From positions 310,001 through 374,000 of the forward strand of contig NZ_SNZV01000001.1 of the NCBI RefSeq assembly GCF_004364125.1: a stretch of 64,000 nucleotides of DNA. Reading direction: 5' to 3'. The notes beneath the pieces are model-generated. The model ran no database searches and was not told the origin of the DNA. It worked only from the letters and a program-made list of their open reading frames with translations. Origin of the DNA: Sphingobacterium paludis (GTDB taxonomy: Bacteria; Bacteroidota; Bacteroidia; Sphingobacteriales; Sphingobacteriaceae). The position numbers and the translations under genes are program-made. Below, one piece after another: positions 44,530-53,903 of the stretch. Numbering within the stretch: position 1 is the first letter of the stretch; the number at the start of each line of letters is the position of its first letter.

Positions 44530-46908
44530 TTAAAGGCGGAGAGGTGTTTGTTCGCCTGCCTTCAGAAAAAGCTCTTTGACCGCTTGGCCCTTTAATCGGA
44601 TGGCGACGGTCTGATCTATTTTTGAAACGAGCATAGCCTCAATTTGATCACCTTCCCACTTGAGTTCACGCACGATAATTCCGCCACGTAGGGCTAAATC
44701 CGTGATTGACCCTTTATGCCAGCTATCAGGTTTACACGGTAGCAACGAAATAAGGCCCGGCTCAGCATAGGTAAGCATTTTCATGACGAGTGAGGGATAT
44801 CCGCCACTGATATCAAGATTGAACGTCTTTTTGGGATCGTGCGTGGAAACCAGATTGTTATTCCAGTAACTATTTCCTAACCAGGTGAGCATGTCATAGG
44901 CCGTTTCGTTTTCGCCCAGCGCCGTTGCGGCGAAGGCCAATTGGATCATGCCAAAAGCCATAATCCCTCCGTTTTCCTGACGGCGAATTTCCATTCTCCT
45001 GTCGATTACTTTTTTACTGGCTAGTCGTAACTCTTTATTGTTAACGATCAGGGGGTCGTGAAGGTCGAATAGCCCGAGCAGATGGGATGCATGACGATGA
45101 TTATGGTTGTCTGCCAGATCATCCCACACCCATTCCCGAAGTTCTCCTTCGGCATTAACCTGGTAGGTCGGCATCTTACTTAACATGTCTTCCCATAACG
45201 CTATTTTTTCTTTATTTATGCCCTGCTTTTGGCTTACACTGATTAAGGCTCGTAGCAAAGCATTTACGGCCATCACGTCCATTGTAGCATTGATACACGC
45301 TTGGCTTTTATAGTTAAGCGGATGGTTTTCTGGGGAGTAAGAAGGATTAAATACATATTTGCCGTCTGTACCTTCTTTTAAAAAATCGCTGTAGAATAAG
45401 GCTGATTCCTCCATAAAAGGCAGCGCTCTGGTGCGCAGAAATTGCTCATCTTGTGTATATAAGTAGTAGTCGTAATAGAACATGGAGTACCAAGCGGCGC
45501 CAATGGTCCAAAAGGTCATCGGCCAGGTCGCATCCCAATGGTTGTTAAGCCCATGCGTACTATAGCGTGAAGGTACGTGGATGCCCCGGCAGTTATAAAG
45601 CTCCTTAGCATTGGTTCTGAAATCTTCTAGGTAATTTTCAAGATTGTCAAATAGCGGTAACATCAGCTCGGGGGTGTTGGCTTGTAGAAAGTGGGAAATG
45701 GCCACGGGCAAATTGCCGTTGGTGGTATAGTCACCTGACCAAGGCGGGGTCATTGTAGCTCCCCATATACCTTGTAGATTCGGTGGATTTATTCCTGTGG
45801 CACTGATTGCATTATAGCGCGCTGCATCAAAAAGCTTTTCGATCAACGCAGGATGTTCTCCGCCAAGCTCCAGCAGCTCTTCGGAAGATTTCATGCGGTC
45901 TTGTGCACTTGCATGCAGATCCAGCCGGACTTGATTGAACAAGGACTTGTGTAGCTTACGGTGCTCTTCTAATAAGTGTTCATAATTACTGCCAAACTGT
46001 GTAAGGGACTTTTGGATCGACACGACTTCATCTTCCTTCATTGTCTTGGATGGTTCAATACGTGCTAAAAGTACAACTTCAGTAGCATCATGGATTGTTA
46101 GTTGATTGTTTTGCGCCGATATTTTACCATTAGCATGTGTGACCTTGATGGCTCCATGGTAGCCTAGATAGCTTCCTTCCCAGGGATTATTGTACCAAGC
46201 TCGGCAGGTTATGCCGCTATCGATTGCAGATATCTCCATCCGCTTTATTCCTAGGTTGTCGTCCAATTGGTACTTCCCTTTTCGAGCATCATCATGGGTA
46301 AGGATACGCTTAATATCCAACGTTGTGTTTATTTCAGCACCTTCGAAAGCCTGTAATCGTATTACGACGACATTATCGGCTCGCGAGACGAAGGTTTTAC
46401 GACTAAACTCGCCTTGATCGTTTTGCCATTGTACATCGATCTCGCCAGATTCAAAATCCACCGATCTGCGGTATGTATTGACTTTGGTGGAATCACTGAC
46501 TAGGTTAAGCTGGAAACCGGGGATGAAACAATCGGTCGCGTGCTTTCCGTTGTATCCTTCAGAATTGGCAAGATCAACGACAAACTGTGCGCCTTCCTCG
46601 AATTTTTTTGCTAGCATAAGCTCCCGGATCTCATCAATATGCTTGCCTTGTGATACTGGCTTAAGCGGTTTGTGCAAGGGGAGATACAGTAGGGCATGGT
46701 TAAAGACGATGGACTCGTTGTACGGTGATCCCTGGACCATCACGCCCATTCTACCATTTCCAGACACGAGCGATTCTTCCCATTTCTGCGCGGGCCTATT
46801 ACTATGAAAACCACGTGCAGGTGCCTCATGGGAAATTTGACTGTTGCTCTTACAGGCTCCTAAAACGATCAATAGCGCTAAGGCCATGCGTTTGTGTTTC
46901 TTGTTCAT
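44530..46908 (-). CDS. GH95-like alpha-L-fucosidase/galactosidase lipoprotein (divergent)
   Basis: About 792 residues with lipobox ALLIVLGACKS. It follows the GH95 layout: N-terminal beta domain (QKWEESLVSGNGRMGVMVQG) and a helical (alpha/alpha)6 barrel with NLQGIWGATMTPPWSGDYTT. The pair of catalytic Asn survives as TTNGN in place of the usual V-N-I-N, the acid Glu lies in PSYSPENHP, and the equivalent of the base Asp may be in NLDISGGY. The MNYW-P-A-E block of typical GH95 is missing, so specificity probably differs from the other GH95 in this locus. Start chosen at ATG 46908 before the signal peptide. It follows the GH43 gene by about 50 bp in one minus-strand unit. Confidence 0.82.
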   Translation of the reverse strand: MNKKHKRMALALLIVLGACKSNSQISHEAPARGFHSNRPAQKWEESLVSGNGRMGVMVQGSPYNESIVFNHALLYLPLHKPLKPVSQGKHIDEIRELMLAKKFEEGAQFVVDLANSEGYNGKHATDCFIPGFQLNLVSDSTKVNTYRRSVDFESGEIDVQWQNDQGEFSRKTFVSRADNVVVIRLQAFEGAEINTTLDIKRILTHDDARKGKYQLDDNLGIKRMEISAIDSGITCRAWYNNPWEGSYLGYHGAIKVTHANGKISAQNNQLTIHDATEVVLLARIEPSKTMKEDEVVSIQKSLTQFGSNYEHLLEEHRKLHKSLFNQVRLDLHASAQDRMKSSEELLELGGEHPALIEKLFDAARYNAISATGINPPNLQGIWGATMTPPWSGDYTTNGNLPVAISHFLQANTPELMLPLFDNLENYLEDFRTNAKELYNCRGIHVPSRYSTHGLNNHWDATWPMTFWTIGAAWYSMFYYDYYLYTQDEQFLRTRALPFMEESALFYSDFLKEGTDGKYVFNPSYSPENHPLNYKSQACINATMDVMAVNALLRALISVSQKQGINKEKIALWEDMLSKMPTYQVNAEGELREWVWDDLADNHNHRHASHLLGLFDLHDPLIVNNKELRLASKKVIDRRMEIRRQENGGIMAFGMIQLAFAATALGENETAYDMLTWLGNSYWNNNLVSTHDPKKTFNLDISGGYPSLVMKMLTYAEPGLISLLPCKPDSWHKGSITDLALRGGIIVRELKWEGDQIEAMLVSKIDQTVAIRLKGQAVKELFLKAGEQTPLRL

Positions 46909-46959
46909 AAAATTTATCATCATAGGTTTGTGTATAACATTCGTAGTTTTGCGTGTTTG

Positions 46960-48615
46960 TTAATCTAAATTTTTTTCGACCAAAAAGGACTGCAGATCGA
47001 CCCGTCCGCCATCATTTGTAAGGCCGGCTCTGCTGCAAAAGGTTCCAATCTTGGCGCCGATCCAATGTCCTTCCTTTAAATTAAACGAGCCGCCCAAAGT
47101 GGTATACGTCTCGCCATCTGTGCTGAAACTGAAGCTGGCCTGTTCACCATCGTGGACGGATACTCGCAACGAAATGGTTTCTGAATCTATACGTTGCGAA
47201 GCGTTTATCTTCTCCTTTGCACCTTTGTCGGCACCGTAACAGTCTATTTGTTCCAGTAGATAGCCACTCTCGGTTCGTTTCAAGGCGATAAGGCCGTAGT
47301 CCTTGCCCATAATTAACAAGCCGGTACGCTCCTCGGGTTGCTTGGGATCCAATTTGGGCTTAATTTCAAGTGACGCGGTGAAGTTCGCAGCAGGCATTTT
47401 CTGTAGCAACAGGTTGGGGACATCCCAAAGGTTTTTATAAGCTTCTGGCAGCGGAACGGAATATAGCGATAGCACTTTGCGTTTTGCATCGGCAAAATGC
47501 CACCAGTCTTGTGGATTGGCGTGCCATTGCCATTGAAGTCCCAACTGATTTGTCGCGAACTGATCGGATTCCTGTGGATTTATTTGCGTATTATAGGCAG
47601 AAGTTGGTTTGCGGTAAACCAATACAGGATTACCTGCTCCGTCACCATCCTCATCCAGCCCGATGACAGGCCAGTCATCTTTCCAAGCCATTGGCTGAAG
47701 ATGTACGATCCGTCCAATAGTACCTACGTCTTGGAAGTGAAAGAACCAGTCCTCGCCATTAGGCGTGTCCACCCAAGCTCCTTGGTGGGGACCATTTACC
47801 GGTGTGTTTCCCTGTTGTAAAACAATTTTTCTTTCATATGGTCCAAATATCTCTTTGGAACGTAAAATAGTCTGCCAACCAGTTGATACGCCACCAGCTG
47901 GAGCAAAAACGTAGTAATATCCATTTCTTCGGTGTAATTTCGGTCCTTCAATGGTTGGATCAACGTCATGACCATCATAAATTATCCTGCTACTACCAAT
48001 CGTCTTTTCTCCATCAGCAGATAGTTTACTAATGGCCAGTAGACTTTTTATGCGGGCCCTACTTCCAGCAAGGCCATGAACCAGATAGGCCTGGCCATCT
48101 TCATCCCAAAATGGACAGGCGTCAATAAGGCCCTTGCCTGCTTTAACGAGCTTGAGGGGCGTCCATTCTCCGAGGGGGTTCTTAGCCTTCGTCATGTAAA
48201 TGCCGAAGTCAGGATCGCCGTAGTAAATGTAGAACTCGCCTGTGTGATAACGAATAGCTGGTGCCCAGATGCCGTTTCCATGCTGCGGCCGGTCAAAGAA
48301 GTTCTCCGGATGAAAGCCCGGAGCGCGAAGTTCCCGAACCGCGTGGTTAACAATCGTCCAGTTCACCATATCTTTTGAATGCAGTATGGGCAGGCCAGGT
48401 AGGGAGTTAAAACTTGACGCGGTCATGTAATAATCCTCGCCCACGCGACATACATCCAGATCCGAATAATCAGCGTGGATGATCGGATTTTTGTAGGTTC
48501 CGTTGCCTTGATCCGGAGACCAGACGGCGGAAAGGGCAGTTGACTTTTGTTGAGCGTGCAAGATGCAAATTGTCATATGGAGGACAACAAGTGTTTTTAA
48601 AAATTTAAGTAGCAT
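46960..48615 (-). CDS. Glycoside hydrolase family 43 with C-terminal beta-sandwich
   Basis: A 551-residue exported enzyme (signal MLLKFLKTLVVLHMTICILH). The five-bladed propeller carries the GH43 triad: base Asp49 in PIIHADYSDLDV, Asp165 in KGLIDACPFWDEDG and acid Glu223 in PTIEGPKLHRRNGYYY. The C-terminal 190 residues form the xylosidase-type beta-sandwich (LGLQWQWHANPQDWWHFADA). Likely beta-D-xylosidase or alpha-L-arabinofuranosidase; I cannot choose. Divergent from susC of PUL 2, and first gene of the minus-strand arm. Confidence 0.92.
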   Translation of the reverse strand: MLLKFLKTLVVLHMTICILHAQQKSTALSAVWSPDQGNGTYKNPIIHADYSDLDVCRVGEDYYMTASSFNSLPGLPILHSKDMVNWTIVNHAVRELRAPGFHPENFFDRPQHGNGIWAPAIRYHTGEFYIYYGDPDFGIYMTKAKNPLGEWTPLKLVKAGKGLIDACPFWDEDGQAYLVHGLAGSRARIKSLLAISKLSADGEKTIGSSRIIYDGHDVDPTIEGPKLHRRNGYYYVFAPAGGVSTGWQTILRSKEIFGPYERKIVLQQGNTPVNGPHQGAWVDTPNGEDWFFHFQDVGTIGRIVHLQPMAWKDDWPVIGLDEDGDGAGNPVLVYRKPTSAYNTQINPQESDQFATNQLGLQWQWHANPQDWWHFADAKRKVLSLYSVPLPEAYKNLWDVPNLLLQKMPAANFTASLEIKPKLDPKQPEERTGLLIMGKDYGLIALKRTESGYLLEQIDCYGADKGAKEKINASQRIDSETISLRVSVHDGEQASFSFSTDGETYTTLGGSFNLKEGHWIGAKIGTFCSRAGLTNDGGRVDLQSFLVEKNLD

Positions 48616-48662
48616 AGCATGATATTGTTTTGTTGGCGGCGTGTCAGCCTCGGTTTACTTGA

Positions 48663-48670
48663 CAAACTTA
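48663..48670 (-). promoter_or_regulatory. Possible -7 element of the GH43-GH95 arm
   Basis: Minus-strand TAAGTTTG matches TAnnTTTG, 48 bp before the GH43 start codon. No -33 TTTG is present at the right spacing. A partial operator-like GTTCATAAATTGA (48692-48704) lies 20 bp upstream in the orientation expected for activation. Confidence 0.35.
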
Positions 48671-49044
48671 GCTAGTGCTTGTCGGGAGGAAGTTCATAAA
48701 TTGATCAAAAAGTCTCAATTTTCCGGCGTACCCGAATGCTATTCCTTTGGGAATAGTTCATCTCGGCTTTCCCGGCGCTGCTGTGGGGAACATTGATGGG
48801 ATGGTTAAGCGCAGTGCCACGGAAGAAGTAACTTACGCCGCTTTTGTTTTGTTCATGTTGATCTGACTACGAGCAAAGGGCAAATTGAATTGGAACTTTT
48901 CCAATAGCCATGTGGGCCATCAATTCCAACCATTTTGTTGGCCGGTCGTGGTATTCCTAGATTTCCTGTCGAAAGAAGCAAGACGGTGAAAGTTTAGAAA
49001 ATACGAATGGTATATTGCTGATTTTTATCGCTTTAAATATGGGT

Positions 49045-49082
49045 TGTCAAATTTTAAACCTATTATGTCAATTTTTGAACCT
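49045..49082. promoter_or_regulatory. Direct repeat, candidate operator of the hybrid two-component regulator
   Basis: TGTCAAATTTTAAACCT (49045-49061) and TGTCAATTTTTGAACCT (49066-49082) are 15/17 identical and start exactly 21 bp apart, two helical turns, as expected for an AraC-type dimer on one DNA face. The second copy overlaps the region where the -33 element of susC should lie. Confidence 0.6.
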
Positions 49083-49109
49083 GCCAAGCCCTGTGTAACA
49101 ATATTTTTG
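49074..49109 (+). promoter_or_regulatory. Promoter of susC (PUL 2)
   Basis: TATTTTTG (49102-49109) is an exact TAnnTTTG element; TTTG at 49074-49077 is 24 nt upstream, longer than ideal, which fits an activator-dependent promoter. Transcription would start near 49116, leaving a leader of about 143 nt. Confidence 0.5.
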
Positions 49110-49258
49110 CTATAGCTAAATGGCCTAGCACGCAAGCATACATGCGACGATAGGCACCAATTGTGATTTTTGACTTGGCTTCACTGCAAGCCGAGCCATG
49201 TAGGTAGCATATATAAACCAACACATAATAATACAACCATTGTAAACACAGCAAATCT

Positions 49259-52231
49259 ATGAGACATAAGATCATTATGACAATTCTCGCATTTACCTTC
49301 ATTTTACAAAGCTGGGGGCAAACAAGTAACACCATTACGGGGGTGGCGCTAGACGCAGACGGGAGGAAACCGCTAGCCAGCGTCACCGTTTCGCTATTGA
49401 GCGGGGGTTCAGCAACATCGACATCTACAAATCAAGTGGGTGAGTTTTCCTTACGCGTAAGTGAGCAAAGCGGACGTATTCGAGCTTCGCTAGTTGGCTA
49501 CGGCGATGAAGAAGTAGCCTTCCAGCAAGGACAACCGGTGACTATTCTAATGCGCGCAGCGCAGTCTGAGCTGGATCAGGTCGTCGTGGTGGGCTACGGA
49601 ACGGTGAAAAAGCGCGATCTCACCGGTTCCGTCGTATCGGTTAAAGGGGATGAGATTGCCAAGGTGCCATCGGCTAACATCATCGAATCGGTACAGGGCA
49701 AGGTACCTGGCGTCGACATCACGCGTAGTAATGGGTCAGCCTCTGCTGGCGTCAATATTGCGGTGCGCGGAAATCGTTCCATTACGGCGCAAAACGGGCC
49801 GTTATTTATTGTCGATGGTGTGCAGTATAGCAATATTCAGGATATCAACCCAAATGATATCCAATCGATGGAGATTCTGAAAGATGCGTCATCTACCGCC
49901 ATTTACGGCTCGCGCGGGGCCAACGGCGTCATTATCATCACGACGAAACGTGGCGCCACAGGCAAAGCGCGTATCGATTTTAATGCTTATGCGGGGTTAA
50001 ACCAAGTAGACCGATATCCTTCGGTCATGGATTTAAACCAATGGGTTCGTTTGCGTCGCGAAGCCTACCGCGCAACCGGCAGGTGGAATTCGGAAGCCGA
50101 CGACAATATTGTCTTTAACGATGCGGAGCTTGCTGCCATTCGTAACAACGAGTATATCGATTATTTCGATTTATTGGTTAAGAATGGTTCCCAGCAGAAT
50201 TACCAAGTGAGCGTGAGCGGGGGAAATGAAAACACAACGGTATATTTCAGCGGTGATTACCTAAGAGAAACCGGAATCTTCGAACGCGATGCGACGGATC
50301 GTTTTGGTGCTCGTCTAAATATCGACCAGAAGCTAGGAAGTTACTTTAAAGCGGGGATGCAAGCGAATGTGACCCGATATGAGATTGAACAACGGAGGGA
50401 TCCTTTGAATCAAGCCAATAAAATCAATCCGTTGGGACGGCTCCGTGACGACGACGGTAACTTAATTTTGTATCCACTCAACGGATCAGCCATTTCGCCC
50501 TTGGCCGATCTAGAACCCAATGCCTACGCAGCGCAGACGAACAGAACACGCGTATTGACGAATGCTTATGTGGAGCTGACTGGTTTAAAAGGTTTCACGG
50601 CTAGATCCAATATCGGGATCACGCTGAGCAATTCTCGGGATGGTGTGTATGCCGGATCGTACACCATTGATCGCAACGGTGGTTTTTCACAGGCTACGTA
50701 TGATGCGGACAACAGCTACCTGATCAACTGGGAAAATGTGCTAACGTATCAAAAGGAACTGGGGGATCATAATTTTACGCTATCTGGTGTTAATAGCTTT
50801 TTGTTAAACCGCTCCGACAACATCAATGCCTCCGGGCAAGATCTGTTGTTGGATGGACAACTGTTTTATGCCTTGGGGAATGCTCGCCGAAATCTAGCGA
50901 CCAATACCAACTACGTCATGAACAACCTGCTTTCTTTCGCGGGCCGACTGAATTACAGTTTTAAGGGTAAATATCTGCTAACGGCTACTGGACGTTGGGA
51001 TGGCTCATCGATCTTGGCCAAAGGGCATCAATGGGCATTCTTTCCTTCCATAGCGGCTGCTTGGCGTATTGTCGATGAAGACTTTATGAAAGAACAACAG
51101 CTGTTCTCGGAGCTCAAGCTACGCGCGACCTATGGTAAGGCTGGAAATTCGGCTGTAAATCCATACGATACGCAAAACAGCCTTACCCGTGTGGCCTTTG
51201 CTTATGACGATGTTGCGGCGACCGGTTACACCTTTTCTCCGCAAATCGGCAATCCTTTTTTGGGTTGGGAGATTACCGCTACATCCAACCTAGCGCTTGA
51301 CTTTGGATTTTTAGGCAACCGGTTGAATGGATCGATCGATGTATATGATTCGCGCACGACGGATCTGCTGCTGAATCGTGGATTGCCGCCCACAACAGGC
51401 GTCACCTCTGTGATACAGAACGTCGGTAAAACGAGAAACCGTGGTATAGAGGTCGCGTTGAATGCTGAAGTATGGAAGAATACGGCCTTCGGCTGGAACA
51501 CGGCCATTTCGTTTACCAGCAATAGGGAGGAAATCATGGAGTTGGTGACAGCAGACGATGATATCGGTAACGGTTGGTTTATCGGTCATCCTACTCAAGT
51601 ATTCTACGATTACGAAAAACTGGGCATCTGGCAATTGGGACAAGAAGAAGAGGCAGCACGTTATGGGCAGAAACCGGGCGATATTCGGGTGCGCGATATG
51701 AATGGAGACGGTCAGATCGATGCTACGAATGATCGTCGGGTACTTGGTAACCCACGCCCGAATTGGCTGGCTGGGTGGGACAACAACTTTACGTATAAAG
51801 GTTTTGACTTGAATATCTATGTGTTTGTACGTTGGGGGCAAATGTTGAATCCGGATTTTTTGCGTCGCTATGATCCGCAAGGCTTAGGACAAAGTACGGC
51901 CGCCATCGATTACTGGACACCGGAGAACCCAAGTAACGACTACCCGCGTCCAAACTCGGGAATGTCGCTAGGCAGCATGTTGTTCTCCAGTTCATTGGGC
52001 TATGTGGACGGTAGTTTTGCACGGATTAGAAATATATCGTTGGGTTATACTTTTCAGGGAGATCGTTTAAAATCGAAGTACCTGCGTTCGCTGCGGATAT
52101 ATGGCACAGCACGCAACCCTTTTACCTGGACACGATCCAGTTTGCTAAACGAATACGATCCAGAGCGGGGCGGATCGGAGAATTTCCCTATGACCAAGCT
52201 GTTTGTTTTTGGCGTAAATGTTGGATTTTAA
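49259..52231 (+). CDS. SusC/RagA family TonB-dependent transporter (PUL 2)
   Basis: A 990-residue outer-membrane oligosaccharide importer. Signal peptide IIMTILAFTFILQSWGQ, then the carboxypeptidase-regulatory-like domain (TITGVALDADGRKPLASVTV). The SusC plug signature follows: LDQVVVVGYGTVKKRDLTGS, IAVRGNRSITAQNGPLFIVD and ILKDASSTAIYGSRGANGVI. The barrel ends in MTKLFVFGVNVGF with the usual terminal Phe. It is 11 bp from susD and opens the plus-strand arm of PUL 2. Confidence 0.95.
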   Translation: MRHKIIMTILAFTFILQSWGQTSNTITGVALDADGRKPLASVTVSLLSGGSATSTSTNQVGEFSLRVSEQSGRIRASLVGYGDEEVAFQQGQPVTILMRAAQSELDQVVVVGYGTVKKRDLTGSVVSVKGDEIAKVPSANIIESVQGKVPGVDITRSNGSASAGVNIAVRGNRSITAQNGPLFIVDGVQYSNIQDINPNDIQSMEILKDASSTAIYGSRGANGVIIITTKRGATGKARIDFNAYAGLNQVDRYPSVMDLNQWVRLRREAYRATGRWNSEADDNIVFNDAELAAIRNNEYIDYFDLLVKNGSQQNYQVSVSGGNENTTVYFSGDYLRETGIFERDATDRFGARLNIDQKLGSYFKAGMQANVTRYEIEQRRDPLNQANKINPLGRLRDDDGNLILYPLNGSAISPLADLEPNAYAAQTNRTRVLTNAYVELTGLKGFTARSNIGITLSNSRDGVYAGSYTIDRNGGFSQATYDADNSYLINWENVLTYQKELGDHNFTLSGVNSFLLNRSDNINASGQDLLLDGQLFYALGNARRNLATNTNYVMNNLLSFAGRLNYSFKGKYLLTATGRWDGSSILAKGHQWAFFPSIAAAWRIVDEDFMKEQQLFSELKLRATYGKAGNSAVNPYDTQNSLTRVAFAYDDVAATGYTFSPQIGNPFLGWEITATSNLALDFGFLGNRLNGSIDVYDSRTTDLLLNRGLPPTTGVTSVIQNVGKTRNRGIEVALNAEVWKNTAFGWNTAISFTSNREEIMELVTADDDIGNGWFIGHPTQVFYDYEKLGIWQLGQEEEAARYGQKPGDIRVRDMNGDGQIDATNDRRVLGNPRPNWLAGWDNNFTYKGFDLNIYVFVRWGQMLNPDFLRRYDPQGLGQSTAAIDYWTPENPSNDYPRPNSGMSLGSMLFSSSLGYVDGSFARIRNISLGYTFQGDRLKSKYLRSLRIYGTARNPFTWTRSSLLNEYDPERGGSENFPMTKLFVFGVNVGF

Positions 52232-52242
52232 TAAACGGAACC

Positions 52243-53874
52243 ATGAAAAAAATAAGTATAAAACTATTATGCAGTGCTATCATCACCTTTATATGCGGTA
52301 GCTGTTCAAGTCTTTTAGATGAATACAATCCTAGCGGAATAACATCAGAAACGGTGTACAACACACCCGAGGGGTTCGAAACCTTAGTGAATGCAGCTTA
52401 TTCCTATCAGCGTTGGTGGTATGGCAAGGAGGAGGGCTTTAGTATGGCAGAGATGGGCACCGATCTGTGGATGAGCGGTGCTGGCGATGCCCATCCGGCT
52501 CTAACGCGCTATGTGAATCTGCAAGGCAACAATCCGGCGATATTGGCCGAATGGAAAGCGCTTTACGCTGCGGTTAACGTTTGCAATGCCGGTATTGGTC
52601 GCATTGATGCAGCGGGCTTTGAAGAGGGCTTGAAAACCGTGCGCAGCGCTGAACTTCGCTTTCTACGTGCTTTCTACTACTGGCATATTGTGGAGACATG
52701 GGGTGCTGTTCATCTGAGCACGGAAGAAACATCGGGCATTGTGACCGAGGCTATAAAAACGCCAGTGGAAACCTTCTATAGCTTGATTGAGGAAGATCTG
52801 TTGTATGCGGTAGCGCATTTGCCGAATACGACTGCCGACTATGGACGCGTAACGGCGCCGGCAGCCCGTGCGTTTTTGTCGCGTGTTTACCTTTCTCGTG
52901 GAAACGATCGTGCGGCAAGCGACTATGCAACCTCCGTAATCCATGGAAATTTTGGTTTCGCATTGGTCAACGACTACGCCAGTTTGTGGTCCATGGCTAA
53001 CCAGAAAAATTCAGAAGTAGTTTACGCCGTGAATTATTCTGCCGACTTCGCCCTGAACGATAAAAGCGACCCTATTTTGAACCCCTTGGGGCATAACCGC
53101 GGAAGCAATAGCGGGCACTTACTCTACATCATGAAGTATGATACGGAAACCGGTATGAAGCGCGACTTGGCCAATGGCCGGCCGTTTAACCGGTACATGC
53201 CTACACGCTTCTTGCTAGACCTTTACAGCGATGCAGATAGCCGTTATGAAGGCTCGTTTAAAGAAGTGTTTTACGTTAACAACCCGAGTGGATCGCTTGC
53301 CTTGGGCGATACCGCGGTGTACGCTACCCGACGCGCCGTGGCAGCACAGGGTGAGCCCTATAAGCTTTATGACAGGAATTACATTTACAATGCCAACGGC
53401 ACGGTGCGCGATCAATTGCGCTACCCCACCTTGCGTAAATATTTGGATAACACCCGCAACTCGGCCGATGAAGCGCAAAGCTCCCGCGACGTTTTCGTAA
53501 TTCGATTAGCCGAAGTTTATCTCAATGCGGCGGAAGCACAGCTGAAATTGGGGAATCTGGATTCAGCAGCCTATTTCGTTAATATTGTACGCACACGCGC
53601 CGCGAAGACGGGCCGTGTGGCAGAAATGCAGGTTGCACCGGCACAGGTAACCCTAGATTTTATCTTGGATGAGCGCGCAAGGGAGTTTGCGGGTGAGCAG
53701 ATTCGCTGGTTTGATCTTAAGCGCACGAATACGCTACTGGATCGCATCGGCCGATACAATCCGGATGTCGCACCAATCGTCAGGGATTTCCATAGCGTGC
53801 GGCCTATTCCACAAGAGCAGTTGGATGCTATCTCCAACAAAGATCAATTTGTTCAAAATCAAGGATATCAATAA
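52243..53874 (+). CDS. SusD/RagB family surface glycan-binding lipoprotein (PUL 2)
   Basis: A 543-residue surface lipoprotein, lipobox ITFICGSCSSLLD. Family features: DEYNPSGITSETVYNTPEGF, the TPR-like SAELRFLRAYYWHIV-type helix (RSAELRFLRAFYYWHIVETW) and the RagB C-terminal block ILDERAREFAGEQIRWFDLK followed by FHSVRPIPQEQLDAI. It caps the SusC pore and captures the glycan. The next gene, GH105, starts 29 bp later. Confidence 0.95.
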   Translation: MKKISIKLLCSAIITFICGSCSSLLDEYNPSGITSETVYNTPEGFETLVNAAYSYQRWWYGKEEGFSMAEMGTDLWMSGAGDAHPALTRYVNLQGNNPAILAEWKALYAAVNVCNAGIGRIDAAGFEEGLKTVRSAELRFLRAFYYWHIVETWGAVHLSTEETSGIVTEAIKTPVETFYSLIEEDLLYAVAHLPNTTADYGRVTAPAARAFLSRVYLSRGNDRAASDYATSVIHGNFGFALVNDYASLWSMANQKNSEVVYAVNYSADFALNDKSDPILNPLGHNRGSNSGHLLYIMKYDTETGMKRDLANGRPFNRYMPTRFLLDLYSDADSRYEGSFKEVFYVNNPSGSLALGDTAVYATRRAVAAQGEPYKLYDRNYIYNANGTVRDQLRYPTLRKYLDNTRNSADEAQSSRDVFVIRLAEVYLNAAEAQLKLGNLDSAAYFVNIVRTRAAKTGRVAEMQVAPAQVTLDFILDERAREFAGEQIRWFDLKRTNTLLDRIGRYNPDVAPIVRDFHSVRPIPQEQLDAISNKDQFVQNQGYQ

Positions 53875-53903
53875 ACGTAAAAGGAAGTGATATATAAAAA
53901 GAG

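Larger units (their letters stand above)
48616..49258. other. Divergent control region of PUL 2
   Basis: 643 bp without a gene. It contains the 21-bp-period direct repeat at 49045-49082, the susC2 -7 element, a hairpin GGCTT/AAGCC near 49175-49192 in the susC leader, and a minus-strand TAAGTTTG (48663-48670) that could serve the GH43/GH95 arm. The middle part (48730-49020) shows nothing clear. Confidence 0.55.
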
